From positions 58,056-122,055 of the forward strand of contig USBB01000003.1 of assembly GCA_900552795.1 (NCBI GenBank): a stretch of DNA of 64,000 nt, written 5' to 3'. The translations under genes and the position numbers were made by a program. This document shows, piece after piece, positions 49,949-59,977 of the stretch. Origin of the DNA: an uncultured Eubacterium sp. (lineage in GTDB: Bacteria > Bacillota > Clostridia > Lachnospirales > Lachnospiraceae). The notes below the pieces were generated by a model. The model did no database searches and had not been told where the DNA came from. It worked only from the letters and a program-made list of their open reading frames with translations. Each line of letters opens with the position of its first letter. The stretch's first letter is position 1.

Positions 49949-50986
49949 ATGTTTAAAGGAATTGATGTAAGTTACAGTCAGGGAATTATTGATTGGGAAA
50001 AGGTAAAGGCAACAGGTATCGAATTTGCACTCATAAGAGCAGGTTATGGTTCTGACATTGAGAGTCAGGACGATGCACAGGCTGTACGCAATATGCAGGA
50101 GTGTGAGCGTCTTGGCATTCCTTATGGCGTATATTTATATTCTTATGCACTTAAGATTGAAAATGCAGTCAGTGAAGCAGAACACGCTCTTAGGGTTGTT
50201 AAAAATTTTAATCCTCAGATGGGAATATGGTTTGATATGGAAGACGCTGATGGATATAAAGCTAAGAAGGGTCTGAATGTATACAATGAAAGAGAGCTTA
50301 TTACTGAAATGTGCGAAACTTTCTGTGATAAGATTACAGAAGCAGGCTACAAGACAGGTGTTTACGCTAACAAGAATTATTTTGACAACGTAATCATCAC
50401 AGACGATATAAAATATCCGTTATGGTTAGCACACTGGGGAATTGATGAACCGTCAATGGCTTGTCTATTTTGGCAATACACATCAGACGGAAGCGTAGAC
50501 GGTATAAATGGCAGGGTTGATATGAATTATTACTATGGTGAATTACCTGATATACAGCCTGAACATCCGAGCACACCCGAAGCGGACGAAAGTGGCACAA
50601 AGTACAGCGTCGGCGATGTAGTATCATATCATACAATTTATACAGCTTCAACATCAGATGAGCCGCTTACACCGTCGATTAAGAGCGGAACAATAACAAG
50701 AGTACTTGCAGACAAGCCGCATCCGTATCTGATCAACGACGGTACAGGCTGGGTTGATGATGACTGTATTGTTTCAACAGATACTTCAAGCACAGAATCA
50801 GCCGATAAATCAATCAGCAAGGGTGATAAGGTAAAAGTGTTAAAGAATGAACAGTATTCAGGCGGTACATTCGCTACATACTATGACGAATATGATGTTA
50901 TTCAGGTAGAAGACGACAGAATTGTAATTGGTAAGGGAAATACGATTACAGCAGCGGTTGCGGCTAAAAATCTCGAAAGAGTATGA
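49949..50986 (+). CDS. endolysin, GH25 lysozyme with C-terminal SH3-like repeats
   Basis: 345 residues. The GH25 muramidase domain (1 to ~205) shows GIDVSYSQG (Asp6), 'EFALIRAGYG' and the catalytic WFDMED (Asp96, Glu98). After a linker two SH3-like wall-binding units follow (about 228-278 and 290-345). It cuts the glycan chain of peptidoglycan so that virions escape. No signal peptide, so release needs the holin, encoded far away at 20873. Base composition is more GC-rich than in the phage genes before it, closer to the host genes that follow. Confidence 0.92.
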   Translation: MFKGIDVSYSQGIIDWEKVKATGIEFALIRAGYGSDIESQDDAQAVRNMQECERLGIPYGVYLYSYALKIENAVSEAEHALRVVKNFNPQMGIWFDMEDADGYKAKKGLNVYNERELITEMCETFCDKITEAGYKTGVYANKNYFDNVIITDDIKYPLWLAHWGIDEPSMACLFWQYTSDGSVDGINGRVDMNYYYGELPDIQPEHPSTPEADESGTKYSVGDVVSYHTIYTASTSDEPLTPSIKSGTITRVLADKPHPYLINDGTGWVDDDCIVSTDTSSTESADKSISKGDKVKVLKNEQYSGGTFATYYDEYDVIQVEDDRIVIGKGNTITAAVAAKNLERV

Positions 50987-51060
50987 TTAATTATATAATC
51001 TTATTCTTATGCTACATTGTTTTAAACAATCATTTAACTATTAATTTGTAGTTAAAATTT

Positions 51061-51098
51061 TAGGGTACTTATTTTTATAGATAAGTACCCTATTTTTT
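51061..51098 (+). terminator. strong terminator at the end of the phage late transcript
   Basis: AGGGTACTTAT pairs perfectly with ATAAGTACCCT (11 bp), followed by TATTTTTT. Confidence 0.9.
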
Positions 51099-51356
51099 AC
51101 GATTTTATTCACTTTTGAATTTATCACACTCTTACATTCTCTAATTATTATAAATTTTATTTTATATATAATAAAAAATTATTTTATAAAAATAACATAT
51201 AAAGTTGTCTCCATCTACAAATTATAAAATCTCCATTTTGTCTCCATTATTTATCAATATGTGTTAATTTATATCAAAATATATTAATTTTTAGAGACCA
51301 TTGATTTTTTAGTTTGTCATGATATTTCTTTAAAAACCCTTGATTTTACTGGGTTT
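51099..51356. other. probable right attachment region (attR) of the prophage
   Basis: An AT-rich non-coding stretch between the last phage terminator and metA. Three TCTCCAT repeats occur within 42 bp (51206-51214, 51229-51236 and 51239-51247), like arm-binding sites of tyrosine recombinases. A hairpin next to the metA stop (AACCC/GGGTT, about 51335-51357) is probably the metA terminator and may hold the crossover core. The left end is outside the window, so no duplication can be shown. Confidence 0.55.
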
Positions 51357-52274
51357 CTACTGTATTTCCTCCAAAATATACGGCGTCACCTGATAAACGT
51401 AATAATTAAGCCAGTTAGTATATAAATTATTTGCATGACTTCGCCACGAAAGAACCGGCTTTCTGTTACAGTCATCATCAGGATAATAATTTATAGGCAA
51501 ATCCGGTTCCATTCCCTTATCAATATCCCTTTTATATTCTTCGTCAAGCGTATATCTGTCATACTCAGGATGTCCCATTATAAACACCTGCTTTCCCTGC
51601 TTTGCCATCACAATATATATGCCTGCCTCATCTGAATCTGCAAGTACCGTAAGCTCATGATTATTTAATATATCCTCTCTGCACGCTTCGGTAAATCTTG
51701 AGTGAGGAGCCATAAAATAATCATCAAAACCTCTTACCAAAGGTTCCTTTCTATTCATTACCTTATGTCTGTATACACCTGAAAGCTTTTTTTCAAACAT
51801 AACCTTTTTAACACCATAATGGTAATACAGACCGGCCTGAGCCCCCCAACATATATGAAAGGTCGATGTTATGTTAGTCTTTGACCACTCCATAATCTGT
51901 GTAAGCTCGTCCCAGTAATTCACCTCTTCAAAATGCATTTTTTCTACAGGTGCACCTGTTATAATCATTCCGTCAAATTTTTTCTTTTTAATCTCTGAGA
52001 ATGTTACATAAAACTTTTTAAGATGAGAAGGCGGTGTGTTTTTTGAAACATGACTTGCCATCTGTAAAAACGTTACGTCTATCTGCAGAGGTGTATTAGA
52101 AAGTGCCCGAAGAAGCTGCAGTTCAGTATCCTGCTTTATAGGCATAAGATTTAATATCACAATCCTAAGCTCTCTGAAATCCTGAGTCAATGCTCTGTTT
52201 TCGTCCATCACAAATATATTTTCTTCTTCCAGCTCTGCTTTTGCCGGAAGATCGCTCTGTATTCTTATCGGCAT
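51357..52274 (-). CDS. metA: homoserine O-acetyltransferase (MetA family)
   Basis: 305 residues from ATG 52274 (AAGGCGGA before it). Activates homoserine for methionine synthesis. Catalytic Cys142 (FHICWGAQAG), His235 and Glu237 (MGHPEYDR) fall exactly at the family positions. Residue 111 is Glu; this position decides the acyl donor, and Glu marks acetyl-CoA use, so the enzyme is annotated as an acetyltransferase despite the older 'succinyl' name. The prophage boundary lies just behind its stop codon. Confidence 0.93.
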   Translation of the reverse strand: MPIRIQSDLPAKAELEEENIFVMDENRALTQDFRELRIVILNLMPIKQDTELQLLRALSNTPLQIDVTFLQMASHVSKNTPPSHLKKFYVTFSEIKKKKFDGMIITGAPVEKMHFEEVNYWDELTQIMEWSKTNITSTFHICWGAQAGLYYHYGVKKVMFEKKLSGVYRHKVMNRKEPLVRGFDDYFMAPHSRFTEACREDILNNHELTVLADSDEAGIYIVMAKQGKQVFIMGHPEYDRYTLDEEYKRDIDKGMEPDLPINYYPDDDCNRKPVLSWRSHANNLYTNWLNYYVYQVTPYILEEIQ

Positions 52275-52369
52275 GATTATTCCGCCTTTCCATTGATTTA
52301 TACCATTCACGCTTAAAAAAGCAACATAAAAGCCTTTACTTTCAAACTTTGGTTTTCTAAAACCTTATA

Positions 52370-54334
52370 TTACATCAAATCTGCTCTGTTAGCAATAGAA
52401 AGAAACTCTTCCTCCGTTATAACAGGAACACCGAGCTTAGCGGCTGTTTTATTTTTTGATGAAGAAGAAGCTGCATCGTTATTTATAAGAAAATCTGTCT
52501 TTCCTGTAACCGAGCCTGTAACCTTGCCTCCCATACTTTCTATCAGCTCTTTTAATGCGTTACGGTTATCAAAATAGTTTAGAGAGCCTGTTATTACAAA
52601 TATCTTTCCATCAAGAGTCTGTTCTGTCTGAACTTCATCATGCTGAATGTCAAGCTCATCAATTAATTTTTCAAAAAGCTGCACGTTTTCCTCATTTTCA
52701 AAATAAGATACAAAAGCATCTGCAATCACGCTTCCTATTCCGTCTATTGCTTCTAATGACTCACGGTCTGCTGAAATTAAAGCATCTTTATTATCTCCTA
52801 TCGCTTTCACTATCATCTTTGCATTTGAAAGTCCGATATTTGCAATTCCAAGTGAGTATATAATCCTTGGCATCGTTGTATTTCTTGAATTTTCCACTGC
52901 TGCTATAATATTGTCATAAGATTTTTCCCCGAAACCGTCCAGTGAAACAATACCATCCTTATATCTGTCAAGGTGATACAAATCAGTAAAGCTTTTTAAA
53001 TATCCGTGACTAATAAACTTCTCAATCGTTGCTTCAGACAAACCGTCTATATTCATTGCATTCCTTGAAACAAAATGTGCAAAGCTTTTTATGTGCTTGG
53101 CCTGACATGCAGGATTAGTACAATACAGTGATTTCACATCATTTATCTGCTCTATTTTTGTAGTACCTCCGCATACAGGACACACTTTGGGTATTTCAAC
53201 ATTATTGCTCTTTGTCTTGTTAAGAGCAATCTGAGGTATAATCATATTCGCTTTAAATACAGAAATAGTGTCACCTATTCCAAGCTCAAGGCTTTCCATA
53301 ACACTTATATTATGCACACTCGCCCTGCTTACCTGAGTTCCCTCAAGCTCAACAGCATCAAAGACGGCAATAGGATTTATAAGTCCCGTTCTTGACGCAC
53401 TCCATTCAATTTCTCTAAGCGTTGTATCTGCTGTTTCATCCGTCCACTTAAATGCCATTGCATTTCTTGGAAATTTTGCTGTCGTTCCGAGTGATTCTCC
53501 GTATTCTATATCATCATAAGTAATAACAAGTCCGTCTGACGGAAAATCATTATCCTTTATATTATTTTCAAATAAAATGATTGTATCTTTTAAATTACCT
53601 GCATTAACCATCTTATAATCGACCACTTCAAAACCTTGCGTTTTCAACCACTCAAACTGTTCTCTTCTTGAATTTTTAAAGTCAACCCCATCAGCCTTTA
53701 CAAGTGTAAATGCGTAAAAATTAACATTTCTTTGCGCCGTGATTTTATTGTTAAGCTGTCTTACGGAACCACTGCACAGATTTCTTGGATTTTTGTACTT
53801 TGCATCTGTTTCAGGTATAAGCTGATTAATTCTCTCAAAATCAGAGTATGTTATAATTGCTTCTCCCCTAAGTATAAGTCTGCCTTTGTATGGAATTGAT
53901 ACGGGAAGATTTTTGAAAACTCTGGCATTGTTCGTTATAATCTCTCCGACATCACCGTTACCTCTTGTAACTGCCTTTAAAAGCATACCATCCTCATAAG
54001 TCAGCACTATTGTAAGTCCGTCAAGCTTCCACGACAATACGCCTTCCTTATCTTTAAGCCAGCTTACAAGGTCATCGGGATTTTTTGTCTTATCAAGACT
54101 TAACATTGGACTTTCATGTCTTTCTTTAGGAAGCTCGCTCAACGATTCATATCCTACATTGACCGTCGGACTGTTTGACAAAACACAGCCAGTCTGTTTT
54201 TCCAGCTCTACAAGCTCATCATAGAGTTTATCATACTCGTAATTAGTCATTATCTCCAAACCCTGTGAATAATAACTTTTTCCTGCCTCATTTAAAATTT
54301 CGACCAACTCTTTAATTCTTGATAACGCTTCCAT
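52370..54334 (-). CDS. ligA: NAD-dependent DNA ligase
   Basis: 654 residues from ATG 54334 (GAGGTG before it). Seals nicks in replication and repair using NAD. The adenylation Lys103 lies in WKLDG, followed by RGEAIITYSDF and the OB-fold. A four-Cys zinc finger (CPVCGG ... CTNPACQAK), helix-hairpin-helix repeats and a C-terminal BRCT domain (about residue 578 on) complete the standard order. Length is normal for the family. Confidence 0.95.
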   Translation of the reverse strand: MEALSRIKELVEILNEAGKSYYSQGLEIMTNYEYDKLYDELVELEKQTGCVLSNSPTVNVGYESLSELPKERHESPMLSLDKTKNPDDLVSWLKDKEGVLSWKLDGLTIVLTYEDGMLLKAVTRGNGDVGEIITNNARVFKNLPVSIPYKGRLILRGEAIITYSDFERINQLIPETDAKYKNPRNLCSGSVRQLNNKITAQRNVNFYAFTLVKADGVDFKNSRREQFEWLKTQGFEVVDYKMVNAGNLKDTIILFENNIKDNDFPSDGLVITYDDIEYGESLGTTAKFPRNAMAFKWTDETADTTLREIEWSASRTGLINPIAVFDAVELEGTQVSRASVHNISVMESLELGIGDTISVFKANMIIPQIALNKTKSNNVEIPKVCPVCGGTTKIEQINDVKSLYCTNPACQAKHIKSFAHFVSRNAMNIDGLSEATIEKFISHGYLKSFTDLYHLDRYKDGIVSLDGFGEKSYDNIIAAVENSRNTTMPRIIYSLGIANIGLSNAKMIVKAIGDNKDALISADRESLEAIDGIGSVIADAFVSYFENEENVQLFEKLIDELDIQHDEVQTEQTLDGKIFVITGSLNYFDNRNALKELIESMGGKVTGSVTGKTDFLINNDAASSSSKNKTAAKLGVPVITEEEFLSIANRADLM

Positions 54335-54373
54335 AAAACACCTCATTAATAAATTAAAACTAATTTTTATTTA

Positions 54374-55099
54374 CTATTTTCTTTTATCATCCTGATTTAT
54401 CATTTTAATTAAATCTTTATACTCTTTATCTGTTATTTTTCTGTATGAACCAAGCTTTAAATCGCCAAGCAAAATATTCATAATTCGTATTCTTTTAAGT
54501 GATACGACATTTTTGCCTAACTCATGACACATACGCCTTATCTGCCTGTTTAGCCCCTGCGTAAGTATTATTCTGAATTTCCGCTTTCCTTCTTTATGAA
54601 CAAAACAGGGTTTTGTTGTTCTGTCAAGCTCACTTAAATAAACGCCTCCCGACATTTTTCGTATAAACTCATCATCAATATCTTTATCAACCTCAACAAT
54701 ATATTCTTTCTCATGTCCATTCGCAGCCCTTAAGATTTTATCCATTATATCTCCGTTGTTTGTCATAAGAATAAGTCCCTGTGAATCCTTGTCAAGTCTT
54801 CCTACCGGATAAATCCTTTTTGAATAACCTACAAAATCCACTATATTATTTTTTCCATATTTGTCCGTTGTAGTACATACAATTCCGACAGGTTTATTAA
54901 CACATAAAATAATCGTATCATTATCAAGCTCTATTTTTTTGCCGGAAACACATACAGTCTGCCCTTCTCCTACCTTACTTCCAATTAAAGCGATATGTCC
55001 GTCTATTGTAACTTGTCCGGCCTCAACAAGCCTGTCTGCCTCTCTTCTTGAACAATATCCAGAACCGCTCAAAAATTTATTAATACGCATCTGTTCCAA
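54374..55099 (-). CDS. 23S rRNA pseudouridine synthase, RluF/RsuA family
   Basis: 241 residues. N-terminal S4 RNA-binding domain (RINKFLSGSGYCSRREADRL) and the catalytic domain with VGRLDKDSQGL, whose Asp attacks the uridine; later GLNRQIRRM. Best fit is RluF (23S position 2604 in E. coli), but RluB or RsuA-type specificity cannot be excluded. Start is TTG 55099 with GAGG upstream; ATG 55090 is an alternative. Lies 39 nt upstream of ligA in the same direction, probably one operon. Confidence 0.88.
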   Translation of the reverse strand: MEQMRINKFLSGSGYCSRREADRLVEAGQVTIDGHIALIGSKVGEGQTVCVSGKKIELDNDTIILCVNKPVGIVCTTTDKYGKNNIVDFVGYSKRIYPVGRLDKDSQGLILMTNNGDIMDKILRAANGHEKEYIVEVDKDIDDEFIRKMSGGVYLSELDRTTKPCFVHKEGKRKFRIILTQGLNRQIRRMCHELGKNVVSLKRIRIMNILLGDLKLGSYRKITDKEYKDLIKMINQDDKRK

Positions 55100-55279
55100 A
55101 ACTGTTTCCTCACTTCCAACCTAATATCCAACAGGGCCATTACAAAGTAATCCTGCCACTAATACGTTATGTAAACTCACATGTCACACCTGTCAGTTTA
55201 ACAGATATCATATCAAAATTATCTTCAAAAAACAATTGTATTGATATTTAAATACTAATGTTGTAAAATAAAACAATCC

Positions 55280-55352
55280 GTACATGTAGCTCAGTGGATA
55301 GAGCGTTCGCCTCCGGAGCGAAAGGCCGTGGGTTCGACCCCCATCATGTACA
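55280..55352 (+). tRNA. tRNA-Arg, anticodon CCG
   Basis: Complete cloverleaf: acceptor GTACATG / CATGTAC, D arm GCTC / GAGC, anticodon stem TTCGC / GCGAA with loop CTCCGGA (CCG), T arm GTGGG / CCCAT with loop TTCGACC, discriminator A, no encoded CCA. Reads CGG. A strong terminator follows. Confidence 0.95.
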
Positions 55353-55356
55353 TAGA

Positions 55357-55402
55357 GGACTGTCGTTTTACTTATTAAAACTAAACCGACAGTCCGTTTT
55401 TA
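55357..55402 (+). terminator. terminator of tRNA-Arg
   Basis: GGACTGTCG (55357-55365) pairs with CGACAGTCC (55387-55395), with inner GTTTTA/TAAAAC pairing and a T-run. Confidence 0.88.
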
Positions 55403-55418
55403 ATATAACAAGAAGTTT

Positions 55419-56321
55419 CTATATCGAAATCAAACCATCTTTTCTGTTATATTCATATACGTTATCCGATAATATTTCATCTGAAGGAACTCCCTCCATA
55501 TTAACCTCTCTTACCATCTGCGCAAGAATATCTTTATTGTATGTGTCATTTTTCGGCAGAAGAATGACCTCATGTACAGACGACGGAAGAATATATAGAT
55601 CTGTGCCAAGTACATTCGCGAATCTTTCAAGCACGCTGTCATAAAGCATACATGCCGCACCATTCATTTTTGAAGAATTTGTAAGCACATACATATCTCC
55701 GTTTTGCGCACTAAAAACCAAATCTTCATCGCTGCTTTTACCCTCCTCATCAAGCATTTCCTTTAAAATCTTGCTCATAGGCCTTATCGTGCTTTTTAAA
55801 AGCAGCGGTGTATTTTTTATGGCATCATTATATAAATCATCCTCCGTTATCCCCCAGCTCTTAAGGTGTGAATTATGTATCATAGCTGTTGCATTGACAT
55901 CCTCCCTCTGTTCAATGAGACAGTAAAAAACAACAGCAAGGTCAAGTATTCTTTTATGTGGAACATCCTTAAGAAGATCCTTATTTTTATCGTAATTAAT
56001 TACCTTGTACACTATTTTTTCTTTCATATATTCATAATTACTGAATATATCAGGACTGAATGTAAATACGTCCTTATTCTTTTCATATACCTGTATAAGA
56101 CAATCTATTATTTCCTCGAATTGACGCCCTTCACAATACTGCTCATAATAATCATTAAGGTATATTGTTGGCGCAACATTACTGTTATCTTCCATAATAA
56201 CCAAACCATCAAGATGTGTGTCATTATTTTTTATGACGTGATTTATCGTCACTTTTCCTCCTTCCGTAAATTTTAATTTGACAGCCTCGCACACTGCTGT
56301 CAGAAAATCTTCGTAATTCAT
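55419..56321 (-). CDS. DUF5688 family protein
   Basis: 300 residues, starting MNYEDFLTAVCEAVKLKF. The order of conserved segments (a helical start, a central 'KVINYDKNKDLLKDVPHKRI', 'DLAVVFYCLIE', and near the end 'LYILPSSVHEVILLP') is that of DUF5688, a family almost confined to Lachnospiraceae and relatives. Function unknown, often in several copies per genome. Soluble, acidic. Its promoter lies ~390 nt upstream, leaving a long untranslated leader. Confidence 0.85.
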   Translation of the reverse strand: MNYEDFLTAVCEAVKLKFTEGGKVTINHVIKNNDTHLDGLVIMEDNSNVAPTIYLNDYYEQYCEGRQFEEIIDCLIQVYEKNKDVFTFSPDIFSNYEYMKEKIVYKVINYDKNKDLLKDVPHKRILDLAVVFYCLIEQREDVNATAMIHNSHLKSWGITEDDLYNDAIKNTPLLLKSTIRPMSKILKEMLDEEGKSSDEDLVFSAQNGDMYVLTNSSKMNGAACMLYDSVLERFANVLGTDLYILPSSVHEVILLPKNDTYNKDILAQMVREVNMEGVPSDEILSDNVYEYNRKDGLISI

Positions 56322-56329
56322 ATTGCTTC

Positions 56330-56931
56330 CCCTTTTTAGATTATTTAAATAAACCCTCTATGTGGTTATTTACGAAATAAAATTGACGAAATTTTTCCAA
56401 TACAAATTATTTTACAAAATCTTAAACATATCTTTCACAAATCATATCTGCATTTTGACAATGTCTTATTAAAAAGCACCGAACAGCTATAAATATCAGA
56501 CGTAACCACAATATTACCTTAAATATAGGAATATATGACGCTTTCAACCATAAGCAGATTAAATATATTCAATTCATAAACTTGGAAAAATTTTTAAAAA
56601 ATGATAGTAAGGAAAACCTTACATAAAATAGATATGAACAGGTGACTGTTCAATTAAGACAGGGAAGTTCATAACTCCTGCCGAATTAACTGTATGATTA
56701 ATTTACTTTTAGTATACTAACTTTATCCTTTATTGTCAACATAAAATTTCAAAATATTTACTTTTCTTAATATTAATTATATAATTCTGTATACAAATAT
56801 ATAATTGCACCAATTGCTTCGTACAATAACATGTGACACCCCCTGACTATGATTGCACGGATTGTTTTTGTGCAATCACAAGCAGGTTAATGACCTTTTG
56901 ACACTGTAATATTATAAAATAAAGGAGAATC
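56330..56931. other. 600-nt intergenic region with long leader
   Basis: The left part is the ~390-nt leader of the DUF5688 gene (minus strand), containing a GACAGGGAAGTTC / GAACTTC-type inverted segment near 56660-56690. On the right, GATTGCAC/GTGCAATC (about 56850-56880) forms a hairpin before the MocR-type gene. No gene. Confidence 0.4.
56711..56739 (-). promoter_or_regulatory. promoter of the DUF5688 gene
   Basis: Minus strand TTGACA (56734-56739), 17 nt, TATACT (56711-56716). The -10 lies in a perfect palindrome TTAGTATACTAA (56709-56720), a possible operator. Confidence 0.7.
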
Positions 56932-58401
56932 ATGCTTACTTACACCTTTGAAAATATAGGAAAAGAGAGCCTGTATGAACATTTATATAAATCAATTAAA
57001 TCTGACATTCTAAACCAAACTCTAAAAGCTGATTTTAAGCTGCCTTCAAAAAGGAACTTTGCCAAAAATCTCGGAATCAGCACAATAACTGTAGAAAATG
57101 CTTATGCACAGCTTATGGCTGAGGGCTACATTTATTCAATTCCCAAAAAAGGATATTATGTATCAGATATATCAAATTATCCTTTTCATAAGTTTACTGA
57201 TAATATAACCGATTCAGATAACCAAAATTTAAAGCAGCAGCTTTCAAATGATTATGCAAACGATTATTTTAAACAAAACAAGAACAGCCGACAACAAAAT
57301 CAGACATCCGAATATATAGCCGACTTTACCTCAAATAAAACAAACACAAGCAAATTTCCTTTTTATACGTGGGCAAAGCTTGTAAAAGAAGTAATTGCCG
57401 ATAAAAGCGATGAGCTGTTAATCACATCTCCGTCAGAAGGTGTCTATGAACTCAGACTTGCAATAAGCAGACATCTTAAAGATTTTCGCGGAATGAACGT
57501 AGCTCCTGAACAAATTATCGTAGGTGCCGGAACTGAATATCTTTACAGTCTTCTTATACAGCTTTTAGGACGAGATAAGGTGTTTGCTGTTGAAGATCCC
57601 GGATATCACAAAATAAGACAGATTTATGAAAGCAATAATGTAGAATGTATAAGTATTCCTATGGATAACTTAGGGATTAATCCTGATATTTTAAATTCAA
57701 GTAAAGCAGACATTGTTCATCTGTCTTTGTCGCACCATTATCCAACCGGAATAGTTACACCTGTAAGCAGACGCTACGAACTTCTTAAATGGGCATCAGA
57801 TAATTCTGACAAATATATTATAGAAGATGATTATGACTGCGAATTCAGACTTTTAGGAAAACCTATCCCATCTTTACAAAGCATCGATGAGGACGAAAAA
57901 GTTATTTACATGAACACATTCACCAAAACACTTACGTCAACCATCAGAATAAGCTATATGATTCTTCCGACAAAGCTTCTTAAAAAATTTAATGAAAGGC
58001 TGGGATTTTATTCATGCACCGTATCAAACTTTGAGCAGTATACGCTTGCAAAATTTATTAATGACGGACTTTTTGAGAAACATATAAACAGAATGCGTAT
58101 TTTTTACAGAAACCAACGCGATATTTTAATAGATGCCATAAATAACAGTCCTCTGGCAAAGCTCGTTGACATTGAGGAACAAAATTCAGGACTCCACTTT
58201 CTTTTAAAGGTAAATACGCAGCTAAGTGATGAAGAACTCATTGAAAAAGCAAGAAAAAACGGTCTTAAAATAACCTGTCTTTCTGAATATTACTACAACA
58301 GACAAAACAAAATTTCACACAAACTTGTAATAAATTATTCATCAATAAATAAACAGGCAATAGACGAAGCCATTGCCTGTTTATACAAATGTCTCACCTG
58401 A
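56932..58401 (+). CDS. MocR-type transcriptional regulator (GntR HTH plus aminotransferase domain)
   Basis: 489 residues. N-terminal GntR winged helix (about 10-75, 'KLPSKRNFAKNLGISTITVE') and a C-terminal class I aminotransferase-like domain (about 130-485). The PLP-binding Lys lies in 'YMNTFTKTLTSTIRISYMI', and the cofactor Asp in IIEDDYDCEFR. Family members sense PLP or amino compounds and control pyridoxine, GABA or related genes. No pdxST or gab genes stand next to it, so the target is unknown. Start after AAAGGAGAATC. Confidence 0.9.
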   Translation: MLTYTFENIGKESLYEHLYKSIKSDILNQTLKADFKLPSKRNFAKNLGISTITVENAYAQLMAEGYIYSIPKKGYYVSDISNYPFHKFTDNITDSDNQNLKQQLSNDYANDYFKQNKNSRQQNQTSEYIADFTSNKTNTSKFPFYTWAKLVKEVIADKSDELLITSPSEGVYELRLAISRHLKDFRGMNVAPEQIIVGAGTEYLYSLLIQLLGRDKVFAVEDPGYHKIRQIYESNNVECISIPMDNLGINPDILNSSKADIVHLSLSHHYPTGIVTPVSRRYELLKWASDNSDKYIIEDDYDCEFRLLGKPIPSLQSIDEDEKVIYMNTFTKTLTSTIRISYMILPTKLLKKFNERLGFYSCTVSNFEQYTLAKFINDGLFEKHINRMRIFYRNQRDILIDAINNSPLAKLVDIEEQNSGLHFLLKVNTQLSDEELIEKARKNGLKITCLSEYYYNRQNKISHKLVINYSSINKQAIDEAIACLYKCLT

Positions 58402-58443
58402 TTAAGATTTTGACGCAAAAATCATCAAACCTCAAATCAACGA

Positions 58444-59901
58444 TTAATTTATTGTTTTTAATACTTCAAGGATTAGCTCCCATGTTCTCTTTGCTGATGA
58501 TATGCTGAGCTTTTCCTTTGTTGTATGAATATCAATAATATCAGGACCAAATGATATACAATCCAAATCATCTATTTTTTCTGAAATAATTCCACATTCA
58601 AGTCCCGCATGTATTGTCTCAACTACAGGCTCACTTCCCTTTAACTTCTTATAAGCGCCTACCATGCAGTCTCTTAATTTGGAATTTTTTCTGTACTCCC
58701 AGCCAGGGTATGCTCCAAATATTGTACAGCGTCCGCCTAAGACATTTGTAAGATTCTGAAGCATATTTATAAGATGTACTTTCTCTGTAGCAACTGAGCT
58801 TCTCACTGAATATGATAAACTTATACTATCATCTTTATCTGTCAGCTTACCGAGATTTAATGATGTCTGAACAAGTCCTTTGATATCGTTGCTCATTTTC
58901 ATAATACCATTTGGATTGTTAATAAGCGCTGTTATAACATTTTTTCCGCTTGATTTCTTAATAACCTCAGCAGTCTCCTTCTCGCTCACCTTAATATCCA
59001 CTGTCAAATCAGGATCAGTAACGCTAAATTCTGATTTAACTGCCTTTTTAAACTGCTCAATAACAGATATCGCATCGTTTACATCATCTTCATCTGCAAG
59101 TATTTTTACAACTGCATCCTTTGCTATTGCATTATCCTTTTCTCCGCCTGACACAGTTACAATATTCATATTAATTTCTGTAGAAAGATTATAAAGAAGT
59201 CTTCCCGCAAGCACATTCGCATTTGCTCTCTGGCATATTATCTCGACACCTGAATGTCCTCCGCAAAGATTACATATTGAAACTTCAATAAGTGTACCGC
59301 TCTTTTTCTTGCGTTCCACAGGTATAACACACTCAACCGTAGCACCTCCGGCACAGCCTACTACAAATTTATCCTCCTCCTCAGAGTCTATATTAAGCAT
59401 AATTTTGCCCTCAATATCAGATAAATCCATAGCTGATGCTCCCAAAAGACCTATCTCTTCATCAACTGTAAAAACTGCTTCAATTGCTGGATGCTCAATA
59501 TTATCTGATGCAAGTATTGCAAGCGCATAAGCTACTGCGATACCATCATCAGCTCCGAGTGAAGTACCTTTTGCATACAGATAATCTCCGTCAACCTCCA
59601 AATCAAGCCCATCTTCAGCCATATTCTTATTACAGTCATTTTCCTTTACTGCAACCATATCAAGATGTCCCTGAATTATAACGCCCGGTCTGTCCTCATA
59701 TCCTTTTGATGCAGCTTTTTTAATGATGACATTGCCATATTCATCCTGTTTTACCCATAAATTATTCTTTTTTGCAAATTCCACACAGTAATCGCTTATC
59801 TTTTTTACATTTCCTGAACCATGAGGAATGCTGCATATTTCGCCAAAATATTTAAAAACTTCTGTTGGCTGCAAATCTTTTACAATCTGATTATTATCCA
59901 A
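58444..59901 (-). CDS. pepD: aminoacyl-histidine dipeptidase (M20 family)
   Basis: 485 residues from TTG 59901 (AAGGAAG before it). Hydrolyses dipeptides such as carnosine-like Xaa-His in the cytoplasm. Metal ligands of the M20 family are visible: GHLDM, GADDGI and DEEIGL, with the lid domain between about residues 185 and 370. The beginning 'PTEVFKYFGEICSIPHGSGN' is characteristic of PepD. Length is normal. Confidence 0.92.
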   Translation of the reverse strand: MDNNQIVKDLQPTEVFKYFGEICSIPHGSGNVKKISDYCVEFAKKNNLWVKQDEYGNVIIKKAASKGYEDRPGVIIQGHLDMVAVKENDCNKNMAEDGLDLEVDGDYLYAKGTSLGADDGIAVAYALAILASDNIEHPAIEAVFTVDEEIGLLGASAMDLSDIEGKIMLNIDSEEEDKFVVGCAGGATVECVIPVERKKKSGTLIEVSICNLCGGHSGVEIICQRANANVLAGRLLYNLSTEINMNIVTVSGGEKDNAIAKDAVVKILADEDDVNDAISVIEQFKKAVKSEFSVTDPDLTVDIKVSEKETAEVIKKSSGKNVITALINNPNGIMKMSNDIKGLVQTSLNLGKLTDKDDSISLSYSVRSSVATEKVHLINMLQNLTNVLGGRCTIFGAYPGWEYRKNSKLRDCMVGAYKKLKGSEPVVETIHAGLECGIISEKIDDLDCISFGPDIIDIHTTKEKLSISSAKRTWELILEVLKTIN

Positions 59902-59977
59902 AATAAAACTTCCTTCCTGCTGTCATTTTTGCTTTAATAAGCTGACGCATTTATTATATACGCCTGCGCTTATTAAA

